The notes beneath the pieces are model-generated. The model was given only the letters and a program-made list of their open reading frames with translations. It was not told the DNA's origin and ran no database searches. Position numbers and translations under genes: made by a program. 64,000 nucleotides of DNA from JAIYDJ01 sp031400505 (GTDB taxonomy: Bacteria; Pseudomonadota; Alphaproteobacteria; Rhodobacterales; Rhodobacteraceae). The DNA is taken from positions 1 to 64,000 of the forward strand of contig JANNPZ010000023.1 in NCBI GenBank assembly GCA_031400505.1, in the 5' to 3' direction. Below, piece after piece: positions 16,952-26,033 of the stretch (its first letter is position 1; each line of letters opens with the position of its first letter).

Positions 16952-18616
16952 CTAATCCAGCAAACGCCTTGCGATGACCTGCGCCTGGATCTCGGCAGCT
17001 CCTTCGAAGATGTTCAGGATGCGGGCGTCACACAGGATGCGGGAAATCTGATATTCCAGCGCAAAGCCGTTGCCGCCGTGGATCTGCAACGCATTGTCGG
17101 CGCAGGACCACGCCACCCGCGCCCCCAGCAGCTTGGCCATGCCGGCCTCAAGGTCACAGCGCTTGTCGTTGTCTTTCTGCCAGGCGCTGAAATAGGTCAG
17201 CTGACGCGCCACCATGATCTCGACCGCCATCATCGCCAGCTTGCCCGCCACGCGCGGGAACGAAATCAACGACTTGCCGAACTGCTTGCGGTCGATGGCA
17301 TATTGCATGCCAACCTCAAGCGCGCTCTGCGCCACACCCACGGCACGCGCCGCTGTCTGGATGCGGGCGCTCTCGAAGGTCTGCATCAACTGCTTGAACC
17401 CTTGCCCGGTGACGCCGCCCAAAAGGTTTTCACCCTTGACCGCAAAGCCATCGAACGCCAGTTCATATTCCTTCATGCCGCGATAGCCCAGCACCGCGAT
17501 CTCGCCACCGGTCATGCCGGGGGTAGGAAAAGGCACGGCATCGGTGCCGGGTGTCTTTTCGGCCAGAAACATCGACAGACCCTTGTAGTCGCTGGTCGCA
17601 GGGTCCGTCCGCGCCAGCAGGGTCATCACATGCGTGCGGGCGGCATGGGTGATCCAGGTCTTGTTGCCGGTGATTTCCCAGTCATCGCCAACCTGAAGCG
17701 CCCGGGTGCGCAGGGACCCAAGGTCGGACCCGGTGTTTGGTTCGGTAAACACGGCTGTCGGCAAGGTCTCGCCCGAAGCAAGACGCGGAAGCCACTTGGC
17801 CTTCTGCTCGGGCGTGCCACCGCACAGGATCAATTCGGCCGCAATCTCGGTTCGCGTCGCAAGGGAGCCGACGCCGATATAGCCGCGCGACAATTCCTCG
17901 GACACCACGACCATCGAGGCTTTGGATAGGCCAAGGCCGCCGAATTTCTCTGGAATCGTCAGGCCGAACACGCCCATGTCGGCCAGCGCGTCGAGGACCT
18001 CCATCGGGATCAATTCGTCGCGCAGATGCCAGCCATGCGCATGCGGGATCACCTTTTCATCGGCAAAGCGGCGGAACTGGTCGCGGATCATCTCCAACTC
18101 GGCGTCCAGACCGGTCGCCCCGAACGTTGCACGCCCGTGGTTGTCCTGCATCAGCGTCACCAGCCGGTCGCGTACCGCCGCAGTGTTGCCCTTTGCGATC
18201 ATCAACTGCGCGGCTGGCCCTGGAGCCCAGGACACGCATAGGTCGCAAAGCCGCGTGACCTCGCCCTGGCTCATCGCGATACCGCCCGCGATCTGGGCCA
18301 GATATTCGCCAAACGCGATCTGCAGCAGCAGCGCTTCGATTTCGCCGAAGCCGCCGTCGGCCTGCAGCCGGTCAGCCCACGCCTGCATCTGGCGCAGGGA
18401 TTCGGTGTAAGTCGCCAGCCAAGCCAGTGCATGTGCCCGGAACTGGTGAATTTCCAGTGCTGGCGCCTGAACTTTGCCGCCCGATGTCACCTCGGCTCGC
18501 AATCCTTCGCGCGCGGCGACGAACAACGCCTCAATTTCGGGCAGCGTCTGAGCCGTCAACCGAGTAAGATCGGAGAGCACAACGGCTTCGGTCCGTATTT
18601 GTCCATCATGCGCCAT
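16952..18616 (-). CDS. mcd: (2S)-methylsuccinyl-CoA dehydrogenase-like acyl-CoA dehydrogenase
   Basis: A 554-residue acyl-CoA dehydrogenase with an N-terminal helical extension of about 150 residues before the standard fold. That extension and length are the mark of Mcd, which oxidises (2S)-methylsuccinyl-CoA to mesaconyl-CoA in the ethylmalonyl-CoA pathway of acetate assimilation. The FAD segment AVFTEPNTGSDLGSLR is at about 288-303. In the isovaleryl-CoA-dehydrogenase position there is a glutamate, E415 in TFESARIQ; a second glutamate, E538, sits in IFEGAAEIQ at the usual base position of short-chain enzymes. AAGGGGG precedes the ATG. No other pathway gene is in the window, so the assignment rests on the sequence alone. 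Confidence 0.75.
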   Translation of the reverse strand: MAHDGQIRTEAVVLSDLTRLTAQTLPEIEALFVAAREGLRAEVTSGGKVQAPALEIHQFRAHALAWLATYTESLRQMQAWADRLQADGGFGEIEALLLQIAFGEYLAQIAGGIAMSQGEVTRLCDLCVSWAPGPAAQLMIAKGNTAAVRDRLVTLMQDNHGRATFGATGLDAELEMIRDQFRRFADEKVIPHAHGWHLRDELIPMEVLDALADMGVFGLTIPEKFGGLGLSKASMVVVSEELSRGYIGVGSLATRTEIAAELILCGGTPEQKAKWLPRLASGETLPTAVFTEPNTGSDLGSLRTRALQVGDDWEITGNKTWITHAARTHVMTLLARTDPATSDYKGLSMFLAEKTPGTDAVPFPTPGMTGGEIAVLGYRGMKEYELAFDGFAVKGENLLGGVTGQGFKQLMQTFESARIQTAARAVGVAQSALEVGMQYAIDRKQFGKSLISFPRVAGKLAMMAVEIMVARQLTYFSAWQKDNDKRCDLEAGMAKLLGARVAWSCADNALQIHGGNGFALEYQISRILCDARILNIFEGAAEIQAQVIARRLLD

Positions 18617-18761
18617 CGGAAACCCCCTTTATTGCGGCTTTCGAGATACCGTCTTCGCAGTTGCAGCGCAACATAATTTCGTCCGCGCATGCCGGGTCGA
18701 CCAAAAATGTCGCAGGCAATTTTCAGATGCGCTGTCTGCGCAAGCCGGTTACATCCGATGT

Positions 18762-19529
18762 ATGGTTTTGCCCGATGATATCTCGCACGCGGCTTTGCTG
18801 GCTGCCGTTGTCATCACATGCTTTGCAGGCTTTGTGAAAGGCATGGTGGGCTTTGCGATGCCGCTGATCCTCATTTCGGCCTTTTCCAGTTTCATGACAA
18901 CGCAGGACGCACTGGCCGGGTTGATCCTGCCCACCCTGATCACCAACATCTACCAGGCGTTCCGTCAAGGCGTGCCTGCCGCTGCGGCATCAGCCCGACG
19001 CTATTGGCGATTTGTCTTGGCGACTGTGGTCCTGCTGATTGTATCTGCGCAGTTTGCAGGGGTCATCCCGCGCAATGCATTTCTTGTGTTGCTTGGCGTG
19101 CCGGTGACTGCTTTCGCGGCTTTGCAACTGATGGGTTGCAATCTGGCGCTGCAACTTGCGCATCGAACGCGGGCCGAGTGGGTGCTTGGCATTGTTGGCG
19201 GGCTTTATGGCGGTGTTGCAGGCGTCTGGGGGCCGCCATTGATGGTGTACTTGCTGTCGGTAGGAGCCAGCAAAGTGGAAACGATCCGCGTTCAGGGCGT
19301 GGTGTTTTTGCTGGGGGCGGTGGTTTTGCTTGGCGCACATCTTCAGACCGGCCTTTTGACGGCACCGCGCTTGTGGTTTTCGGCGATGCTTGTGGTTCCG
19401 GCGGTTCTTGGACAAATCCTTGGTCTGCAACTGCAAGACCGTCTGGACCAGGCGCGTTTTCGGCAGTGGACGCAAATCCTGCTTGTGCTGAGCGGCCTCA
19501 ATCTGGTCCGGCAGGCTGTCTGGGGGTAG
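18762..19529 (+). CDS. TSUP (TauE/SafE) family permease
   Basis: A 255-residue membrane protein with eight hydrophobic segments and two TSUP-like repeats: CFAGFVKGMVGFAMPLILIS at about residues 20-39 and GGLYGGVAGVWGPPLMVYLL at about 146-165. It is a separate lineage from the TIGR02186-linked permease at 5.4 kb and has no partner gene. Anion export, perhaps of a sulfonate or sulfite, is family-level inference. The ATG has a weak ribosome-binding site. Divergent from the mcd-like gene across 145 bases. Confidence 0.78.
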   Translation: MVLPDDISHAALLAAVVITCFAGFVKGMVGFAMPLILISAFSSFMTTQDALAGLILPTLITNIYQAFRQGVPAAAASARRYWRFVLATVVLLIVSAQFAGVIPRNAFLVLLGVPVTAFAALQLMGCNLALQLAHRTRAEWVLGIVGGLYGGVAGVWGPPLMVYLLSVGASKVETIRVQGVVFLLGAVVLLGAHLQTGLLTAPRLWFSAMLVVPAVLGQILGLQLQDRLDQARFRQWTQILLVLSGLNLVRQAVWG

Positions 19530-19629
19530 CCGCGCCGTCCCATCTTCCCCAATGCTTCCCGGCCCAAGGCTGCCGGGCCAACCCGTTTGCGCATCTTTCA
19601 TGCGGTGTCGCGCGCCGGAACGCCCAGTT

Positions 19630-21228
19630 TTACCCGATCGCGGCCGCCCGTATGTCCGCATCGATGAATGGCAGGTACTGCTCGAAGTTGCTGGCAAACA
19701 ACCCCACCAGCTTGGCTGCCTGCACACCATAGGCCGCGCTATCTGCCCAGGTACTGCGCGGGTCGAGCAAAGCCGGATCAACGCCCGCAACCGCCACAGG
19801 CACGTCGAACCCGAAATTCGGATCGCGCCGGAACGAACCGCTTGACAGCGACCCATCAAGCGCTGCCTGCAACAAGGCCCGCGTCGCCTTGATCGGCATC
19901 CGCTGCCCAGTGCCATACGCGCCGCCGGTCCAACCGGTATTGACGAGCCAGCACGTGGCACCGTGATTGGCAATCTTGGCTTGCAACAGCTTGCCGTAAA
20001 CCTCGGGACGGCGCGGCATGAAAGGAGCGCCAAAGCAGGTCGAGAAGGTCGGCGTAGGTTCTGTCACGCCTCGTTCCGTTCCGGCAACCTTCGACGTGAA
20101 TCCCGACAGGAAATGATACATTGCCTGCGCCGGAGACAAGCGCGCGATCGGCGGCAGCACTCCGAACGCATCGCAAGTCAGCATGACGACGTGACGCGGA
20201 TGCCCGCCCAGACCGGTTGCCGAAGCGTTGGGGATGTAGTCGAGCGGATATGCACAGCGCGTGTTGGCCGTCAGGCTGGCATCGTCGAAGTCGATCTCTA
20301 GCGTTTCGGGGTCATAGACCATGTTTTCCACCACCGTGCCAAAACGGTGCGTGGTGGCAAAAATATCCGGTTCTGCCAAAGAGTTGAGATTAATCGTTTT
20401 GGCATAGCAACCGCCTTCGAAGTTGAAGGTCCCGCGATCCGACCAGCCATGCTCGTCGTCACCGATCAACGTGCGGTCGGGCGACGCCGAAAGAGTGGTC
20501 TTTCCGGTGCCTGACAGGCCGAAGAAAACGGCCGCATCGACCGGGTTGCCAATTGCATGATTGGCAGAGCAATGCATCGGCATCACGCCCTTTTCGGGCA
20601 GCAGGTAATTCAGCAGGGTGAACACGGATTTCTTGTTTTCCCCTGCATAAGCCGTGTTGGCGATCAGGATCAGTTTCGCATCGAAGTTCATCGCAATGAC
20701 TGTCGTCGTCCGGCAGCCGTGCCGGGCGGGATCAGCCTGAAAGGTGGGACAGTTGATGACCGTCCATTGCGGCACAAAGTGATCGAGTTCTGCCGGTTCG
20801 GGTCTGCGCATCAGATGCCGGATGAAAAGCCCGTGCCATGCCAACTCTGTCACCATCCGCACATCAAGGCGATGAACCGGATCGGCACCGGCGTACAGGT
20901 CTTGCACAAAGTAATCCCGGCCTTGCATGTGGCTTAGCATGTCCGCGTAAAGTCGGTCGAACGCCGCCGCGTCCATGGCTGCATTGTTTTCCCACCAGAT
21001 TGAGTTTTCGACGGAACCGGTCCGGACAACGAATTTGTCTTTTGGCGACCGTCCGGTGAATTGCCCGGTTGTGCACAAGAACGCACCACCGTTGCCCAGA
21101 CGTCCTTCGCCGCGCGCCACCGCTTCCGAGACCAAATTCGGTTCGGTCTGATTGTAGTAGACCGCGCCAAGGCCCGAAATGCCCTGATGGTCCAGATTGT
21201 ATGACGGGTTCACGCGACCATTGGTCAT
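19630..21228 (-). CDS. pckA: Phosphoenolpyruvate carboxykinase (ATP)
   Basis: A 532-residue cytoplasmic enzyme that converts oxaloacetate and ATP to phosphoenolpyruvate and carbon dioxide, the first step of gluconeogenesis. The ATP-binding loop GLSGTGKT is at residues 237-244 and is followed by the kinase-2 and metal-binding run LIGDDEHGWSD. The Arg-rich substrate motif FTGRSPKDKF is at about 58-67. Length is normal. It is transcribed away from chvI across a 357-base regulatory gap, an arrangement shared with rhizobia and Brucella. Confidence 0.97.
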   Translation of the reverse strand: MTNGRVNPSYNLDHQGISGLGAVYYNQTEPNLVSEAVARGEGRLGNGGAFLCTTGQFTGRSPKDKFVVRTGSVENSIWWENNAAMDAAAFDRLYADMLSHMQGRDYFVQDLYAGADPVHRLDVRMVTELAWHGLFIRHLMRRPEPAELDHFVPQWTVINCPTFQADPARHGCRTTTVIAMNFDAKLILIANTAYAGENKKSVFTLLNYLLPEKGVMPMHCSANHAIGNPVDAAVFFGLSGTGKTTLSASPDRTLIGDDEHGWSDRGTFNFEGGCYAKTINLNSLAEPDIFATTHRFGTVVENMVYDPETLEIDFDDASLTANTRCAYPLDYIPNASATGLGGHPRHVVMLTCDAFGVLPPIARLSPAQAMYHFLSGFTSKVAGTERGVTEPTPTFSTCFGAPFMPRRPEVYGKLLQAKIANHGATCWLVNTGWTGGAYGTGQRMPIKATRALLQAALDGSLSSGSFRRDPNFGFDVPVAVAGVDPALLDPRSTWADSAAYGVQAAKLVGLFASNFEQYLPFIDADIRAAAIG

Positions 21229-21281
21229 TTTGCAAGTTCCTCAAAATCACTTACGTGATGGCCGGCTGCGCTTTATTGCGC

Positions 21282-21293
21282 TTGGCGCGCCAA
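21282..21293. promoter_or_regulatory. Perfect 12-base palindrome in the pckA promoter
   Basis: TTGGCGCGCCAA is a perfect inverted repeat 54 bases upstream of the pckA ATG. Its place fits an operator at or near the pckA core promoter. The regulator is not known from the sequence. Confidence 0.45.
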
Positions 21294-21383
21294 ACAGCGC
21301 ACTTTCCGGACGGATCGGGCCAACGAACGCCACGGACCGACTATAACACGCGGTTTTCAAAGGGGAATAGCAGCGCCGCCGCA

Positions 21384-21413
21384 GTTAGCGCAACCATTTG
21401 CAGGTTAGCGCAA
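21384..21413. promoter_or_regulatory. Tandem GTTAGCGCAA operators between pckA and chvI
   Basis: GTTAGCGCAA occurs at 21384-21393 and again at 21404-21413, a spacing of exactly 20 bases or two helical turns. Each copy is an imperfect palindrome around GCGC, the shape of a LacI-family operator. LacI-type regulators (PckR in rhizobia, CceR in Rhodobacter) control pckA in relatives, so one of these may bind here. The rest of the 357-base intergenic region (21229-21585) is AT-richer toward chvI and holds no gene. Confidence 0.5.
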
Positions 21414-21585
21414 TCAATCGACATTGATCGCAGTACTGCGGCAAATTAGTCATTCTTTGATGAATTTCGGATCGTATGATTCGAACGCTTGGCGCGTTTC
21501 GCACATTCCAGTTGATTCTGAAGGCCAGACAACCGAATGTATCAAGAAAATCAGGCAAAGCCGAGCAGCATAAGGAAACCATACC

Positions 21586-22287
21586 ATGGCAAGGATCGCC
21601 CTTGTGGACGATGACAGGAACATCCTGACGTCAGTTTCGATGACACTGGAGGCCGAAGGGTTCGAGGTAGAGACGTTCAACGACGGACAGTCCGCGCTCG
21701 ATGCCTTTAGCCGCCGCATGCCGGACATGGCCGTGTTGGACATAAAGATGCCCCGGATGGATGGTATGGACCTTTTGCAAAGGTTGCGCCTGAAATCCAC
21801 CATGCCGGTGATCTTCCTGACTTCAAAAGATGATGAGATCGACGAAGTTCTGGGGCTGCGCATGGGCGCGGACGACTACGTGAAAAAGCCTTTCAGCCAG
21901 CGCTTGCTGGTTGAACGCATTCGCACGTTGCTGCGCCGTCAAGATGCAATCGCAACTGGCGAAGTGGCCGTCACCGAAGAAACCAAGATCATGGAGCGTG
22001 GCCAGCTGCGGATGGATCCGCTGCGCCATTCGGTGTCTTGGAAGGGGTTGGATGTCTCGCTGACGGTGACCGAATTCATGCTGCTTCAGGCGCTTGCCCA
22101 ACGCCCCGGCTTCGTGAAGTCGCGCGATCAATTGATGGACGTGGCATATGACGATCAAGTCTACGTCGATGATCGGACGATCGACAGCCACATCAAGCGT
22201 CTTCGCAAGAAGATGCGATCGGTCGACGATGATTTTTCGGCCATCGAAACGCTGTATGGAATTGGCTATCGCTATAACGAGGAATGA
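21586..22287 (+). CDS. chvI: Response regulator ChvI
   Basis: A 233-residue OmpR/PhoB-type response regulator. The receiver domain (about 1-120) has the acidic pair D8-D10 region, phospho-acceptor D52 in LDIKMPRMDG and the conserved KPF at about 101-103. The C-terminal winged helix ends in DDRTIDSHIKRLRKKMR. With ChvG it senses the envelope state or acid and controls surface, virulence and carbon genes in alphaproteobacteria. AAGGAAA precedes the ATG. The stop overlaps chvG by four bases. Confidence 0.95.
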   Translation: MARIALVDDDRNILTSVSMTLEAEGFEVETFNDGQSALDAFSRRMPDMAVLDIKMPRMDGMDLLQRLRLKSTMPVIFLTSKDDEIDEVLGLRMGADDYVKKPFSQRLLVERIRTLLRRQDAIATGEVAVTEETKIMERGQLRMDPLRHSVSWKGLDVSLTVTEFMLLQALAQRPGFVKSRDQLMDVAYDDQVYVDDRTIDSHIKRLRKKMRSVDDDFSAIETLYGIGYRYNEE

Positions 22288-23987
22288 CAGCTCTGCCTCG
22301 CCCTTCGATGACTGACAGCCGCCCGAAAGGCGGAGACCTGCTTTTGGGCGAGGACTGGGTTTCCCCCGATATCGTCGCAGAGACCGGTCTGCAAGAAGGT
22401 CGTCGCCCGCGCGGCGTGCTGGCACTGAACAGCTCGCCCTTGGCGCGCAAGATCATCATTTTCAACTTGATGGCTCTGGTCGTCCTGGTGGCTGGTGTGC
22501 TGTTCATGAACCCGTTCCGCGACAGCTTGGTGCTACAGCGCGAACAGGGACTGGTGACGGAAGCCGAACTGATTGCCGATGTGTTCGAAGCGAGCCTGGC
22601 AGCGGGCGGCCCGCTGACCCCCGAGTTCACGCAGAAAATGCCCCAGCAACTTGCCAACATAAAGATCGCGCCTGGCGTCGAAGTCTTTGTGTTCGATACG
22701 TTCGGCGAACTGCTGGAGTCGGGCGTCGGATCGGCGCAGGCGGAAACAGCGGCCGGCAAACGATCAACCATAATCACCGATTTTCTGAATGGAATTTGGG
22801 ATTTCATCTCGAACATTCTGTCCTCCTCGCGGCAAGGGGCCGACAAGGTCGACGGACAAGATCGCGCGCGAAGCCTATTTGCCGAAGCCCGAGCCGGACA
22901 AACCGCGGTCAACACGGGGCAAGGGGCGGAAGGGGGCACGCAGTTTGCAGTCGCTACACCCGTCTTGCTGGCCGGTGAAGTGCTGGCGGTCGTCGCCTTG
23001 ACCTCAGCCGAAGGCGAGATAGACCGGCTGGTCCGCTATGAACGTGAACAGATCCTGCAGATGTTCGTGATTGCCTTGCTGGTGTCGATTGGCCTCAGCC
23101 TTGTGTTGGCTTCGACTATCGCCAACCCGTTGTCCGATCTGGCAGCCGCAGCGGAATTGGGCCGCGACCGTGACGCCCGCAAGATGGCGCCGGGACGCGT
23201 GCGTATTCCGGATCTGGCTGCCCGACCGGATGAGATCGGGCGGCTTTCCGTTGCGATGCGCGGCATGGTTGCTGCACTTTATGACCGGATTGATGCGAAC
23301 GAACAGTTTGCAGCCGATGTGTCGCATGAAATCAAGAATCCGCTGGCCAGCCTGCGATCTGCGGTCGGCACGCTTCGCATGGCCAAACGCGAGGATCACC
23401 GTACCAAATTGCTGGATGTTATCGAGCATGACGTCCGCAGACTGGATCGACTGGTCTCAGACATCTCGAACGCGTCGCGATTGGACAGTGAATTGGTCAA
23501 GGAAGAAGAAGAAGAATTCAGCCTGTCTAAGACGCTGGTGAACCTGACCGAATATCTGTCTGCGCAAGCCCGCGAAAAGGGCGTCGAGTTCATCACGGAT
23601 TTTCCGCCCGATGCGATCATCGTCCGCGGACTTGAAGCCCGGTTGGCGCAGGTGTTTGTCAACCTGATCACAAACGCTGTGTCATTTTGCGACGAAGGTG
23701 ATGCCGTTCGCGTTTGGGCGCGCAAACGCGAGAACCGGATTCTGGTTGTGGTCGAGGACACTGGTCCGGGAATTCCGGAGCAAGCGCTGGAGAAAGTGTT
23801 CGAGCGTTTTTACTCCGAACGCCCTCAGGGTGATTTCGGCAACCATTCCGGATTGGGGCTGGCGATTTCCAAGCAGATCATCGAGGCGCATGGCGGGGTG
23901 ATCTGGGCAGAGAACATTCGACCGACGAACGCCGACGTGACATCAGAGCCTTTGGGCGCGCGGTTTGTGGTGGGTTTGCCGGTGTGA
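22284..23987 (+). CDS. chvG: Sensor histidine kinase ChvG
   Basis: A 567-residue membrane kinase. Two membrane helices flank a periplasmic sensor: about 56-76 and 258-280. A HAMP linker follows, then the phospho-acceptor H348 in FAADVSHEIKNPLASLR, an N box (LITNAVSFCDEG), and G boxes VEDTGPGIP and GLGLAISKQIIE. The cytoplasmic N-terminal tail of about 50 residues is longer than usual for the class. In relatives the periplasmic ExoR protein restrains ChvG; exoR is not in the window. Overlaps chvI upstream and hprK downstream. Confidence 0.95.
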   Translation: MTALPRPSMTDSRPKGGDLLLGEDWVSPDIVAETGLQEGRRPRGVLALNSSPLARKIIIFNLMALVVLVAGVLFMNPFRDSLVLQREQGLVTEAELIADVFEASLAAGGPLTPEFTQKMPQQLANIKIAPGVEVFVFDTFGELLESGVGSAQAETAAGKRSTIITDFLNGIWDFISNILSSSRQGADKVDGQDRARSLFAEARAGQTAVNTGQGAEGGTQFAVATPVLLAGEVLAVVALTSAEGEIDRLVRYEREQILQMFVIALLVSIGLSLVLASTIANPLSDLAAAAELGRDRDARKMAPGRVRIPDLAARPDEIGRLSVAMRGMVAALYDRIDANEQFAADVSHEIKNPLASLRSAVGTLRMAKREDHRTKLLDVIEHDVRRLDRLVSDISNASRLDSELVKEEEEEFSLSKTLVNLTEYLSAQAREKGVEFITDFPPDAIIVRGLEARLAQVFVNLITNAVSFCDEGDAVRVWARKRENRILVVVEDTGPGIPEQALEKVFERFYSERPQGDFGNHSGLGLAISKQIIEAHGGVIWAENIRPTNADVTSEPLGARFVVGLPV

Positions 23988-24403
23988 CAACCGCGATCCT
24001 GCACGCAAGTTGCGTCGCGGTCGATCAACGCGGAGTGGTGATCCTTGGGCCCTCCGGATCGGGCAAGTCAGGGCTGGCACTGTCTCTGATCGCTTTGGGT
24101 GCCGTTCTTGTGGCAGACGACCAAACAGAAATTTTCCTGCGCGACGGTGTGGTGACGGCACGGTGCCCCACCCCGTTGCGCGGTATGATCGAGGCGCGCG
24201 GGGTCGGTATTCTGCAGGCCCCCGTGCTGGCAGAGGCGAAGGTTGCCTTGGTGATCGATCTCGGGTGCAAGGAAACAGATCGTTTGCCGCCACGACGCAG
24301 CGTGACCTTGTTGGGCGTCGCTTGCGATCTTGTACATGCCGGGTTCACTGACCATTTTCCAGCCGCGATCCTGTGCTACGTAAGGCATGGGCGTGTGGCT
24401 TAA
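23984..24403 (+). CDS. hprK: HPr kinase/phosphorylase, short alphaproteobacterial form
   Basis: A 139-residue protein made only of the catalytic domain of HPr kinase; the N-terminal domain of Gram-positive HprK is missing, as is normal in this class. Walker A GPSGSGKS is at residues 22-29 and the segment VLVADDQTEIFL lies at about 44-55. It phosphorylates a serine of HPr. Translation starts at GTG, overlapping the chvG stop as GTGA, so the sensor kinase and the PTS genes are co-translated. Confidence 0.9.
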   Translation: MTTAILHASCVAVDQRGVVILGPSGSGKSGLALSLIALGAVLVADDQTEIFLRDGVVTARCPTPLRGMIEARGVGILQAPVLAEAKVALVIDLGCKETDRLPPRRSVTLLGVACDLVHAGFTDHFPAAILCYVRHGRVA

Positions 24404-25334
24404 CGGGTTGGGTGCAATGCCGGCGGTGACAGAACATTGGCCAGAGCATCGGTTGGTGCTGGTGACAGGTCCGTCGGGCGCAGGGCGCACGACGGCGATC
24501 CATGCCTTCGAGGACATGGGCTATGAAGTAATTGACAACCTGCCGCTAAGCCTCGTGCCGCATCTGACAGATGGACCGGGGCTTGGACGCCCGATCGCGT
24601 TGGGTCTGGATGTGCGCAACCGTGATTTCGCGGCCACTGCGTTGATCGAATTGATCGACGTGCTGACCAGAAATCCGCGCGTGGCGCTTGAGGTGCTTTA
24701 CCTTGATTGCTCGACTTCAGCCTTGATCCGCCGTTACTCTGAAACCCGACGTCGGCATCCGCTGGCGCCGCATGACACGCCGACGCGCGGCATCGACCGC
24801 GAAAATGACCTGCTTGCGCCAATCAAGGCCAGAGCGGATCATCTGATCGATACAACCGAAATGTCCCCCCGCGCACTCAAATCCGAGATCATCCGCTGGT
24901 TCGGGCGTGGGTTGGCTGATCGGTTGGCGGTGTCCGTCCAGTCGTTCAGCTACAAACGTGGAATACCGCGCGGCATGGACATGGTTTTTGATTGCCGTTT
25001 TCTGGCGAATCCCCATTGGACGCCAGGTTTGCGAGAGATGGATGGCCGCAATGGACAGGTGCAGGCGCATGTTCAAAACGACCCGCGATTTGACGAATTC
25101 TTCCGCAGGTTGCATGAGCTGATCCTGATGCTGCTTCCGGCACATCGTGATGAGGGGAAGGCCTATCTTTCGATCGCGTTTGGGTGTTCCGGCGGGCAAC
25201 ACCGGTCGGTTGCTGTTGTCGAATTGTTGGGGAAGGTCCTTGCGGAAGCGGGCTGGCCGGTGTCAAAACGTCACCGAGAGCTGGAACGCCGCAGTGCGGC
25301 ACAGCCAAAAGTATCTGATGAGGAACGGGTTTGA
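24387..25334 (+). CDS. rapZ: RapZ / YvcJ-family nucleotide-binding protein
   Basis: A 315-residue P-loop protein. Walker A is TGPSGAGRTTAI at about residues 27-38, and the C-terminal domain has the signature FGCSGGQHRSVAVVE. In E. coli RapZ adapts GlmZ RNA for RNase E; in alphaproteobacteria the role is less clear but the gene is fixed beside hprK. Two starts are possible: ATG 24387, which has TAAGG just upstream and overlaps hprK by 17 bases, and ATG 24417. The last residues share the TTG of the next gene. Glu/Lys-rich tail QPKVSDEERV is unstructured. Confidence 0.9.
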   Translation: MGVWLNGLGAMPAVTEHWPEHRLVLVTGPSGAGRTTAIHAFEDMGYEVIDNLPLSLVPHLTDGPGLGRPIALGLDVRNRDFAATALIELIDVLTRNPRVALEVLYLDCSTSALIRRYSETRRRHPLAPHDTPTRGIDRENDLLAPIKARADHLIDTTEMSPRALKSEIIRWFGRGLADRLAVSVQSFSYKRGIPRGMDMVFDCRFLANPHWTPGLREMDGRNGQVQAHVQNDPRFDEFFRRLHELILMLLPAHRDEGKAYLSIAFGCSGGQHRSVAVVELLGKVLAEAGWPVSKRHRELERRSAAQPKVSDEERV

Positions 25335-25729
25335 TCGGCATCGTCATTGTCGCACATGGCGGCCTCGCGCGTGAGTATCTCGCGGCGGTCGAGCATGTGG
25401 TGGGTCCACAACAGGCGATGCGGGCGATTGCCATCGAGGACGATCACGACCGCAACAAAAAGCAGGCCGAAATTCACGAAGCGACCGATGCCGTAGATCA
25501 GGGTAGTGGCGTGGTTGTGGTGACAGACATGTTCGGCGGGTCGCCGTCGAATCTGTCGTTGATGGCTTGCGCGGGCGGGTCAGAGCGCCGGATTGTCTAT
25601 GGCGCGAACCTGCCCATGTTGATCAAGCTGGCCAAGTCGCGCGAACTTCCGCTGCCCGAAGCGGTGGCAGCCGCATTGGATGCCGGGCGCAAATATATCA
25701 ACAGTCTTGACCTTGGTTCGGGGGTTTAG
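25331..25729 (+). CDS. PTS EIIA component, mannose/fructose type
   Basis: A 132-residue EIIA(Man)-like domain. The phospho-acceptor is H9 in IVIVAHGGLA, and the DMFGGSPSNLSL segment near residues 66-77 is the family second motif. No EIIB or EIIC sugar-transport gene accompanies it, so it is a regulatory PTS protein that takes phosphate from HPr. The start is TTG, overlapping the rapZ stop. In rhizobia and Brucella this gene is called manX or ptsM. Confidence 0.92.
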   Translation: MIGIVIVAHGGLAREYLAAVEHVVGPQQAMRAIAIEDDHDRNKKQAEIHEATDAVDQGSGVVVVTDMFGGSPSNLSLMACAGGSERRIVYGANLPMLIKLAKSRELPLPEAVAAALDAGRKYINSLDLGSGV

Positions 25730-25735
25730 ACTGGA

Positions 25736-26005
25736 ATGCCGGTTTTGGAACTGAGGATTGTCAATGAAAAAGGCCTTCATGCCCGCGCTTCTGCGAAATT
25801 CGTCGAGATCGTCGAGAGATTTGACGCTGATGCAGAGGTGACCAAAGATGGCATGTCGGTGTCCGGTGACAGCATCATGGGTCTTTTGATGTTGGCAGCC
25901 TCGCGCGGAACCTCTATTGAAGTTCGAACGAGTGGCCGTCAACAGCAAGAGCTTGCCGAAGCATTGCTGACGCTTGTGGCCAATCGATTCGGGGAAGACT
26001 ATTGA
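25736..26005 (+). CDS. ptsH: Phosphocarrier protein HPr
   Basis: An 89-residue HPr with the active-site H15 in NEKGLHARASA and the regulatory S46 in SVSGDSIMGLLML, the target of HprK. It passes phosphate from enzyme I (elsewhere in the genome) to the EIIA encoded six bases upstream. Both phosphorylation sites are intact, so this organism can use serine control of the regulatory PTS. Confidence 0.95.
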   Translation: MPVLELRIVNEKGLHARASAKFVEIVERFDADAEVTKDGMSVSGDSIMGLLMLAASRGTSIEVRTSGRQQQELAEALLTLVANRFGEDY

Positions 26006-26033
26006 AGTGCTGCGACAAGAAGGCTGACGCTTC

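Noticed and set aside
19558..19577. Hairpin CCCGGC/GCCGGG between the TSUP gene and pckA as a terminator
   Set aside because: Stem is interrupted and no T run follows on either strand; not secure enough to annotate.
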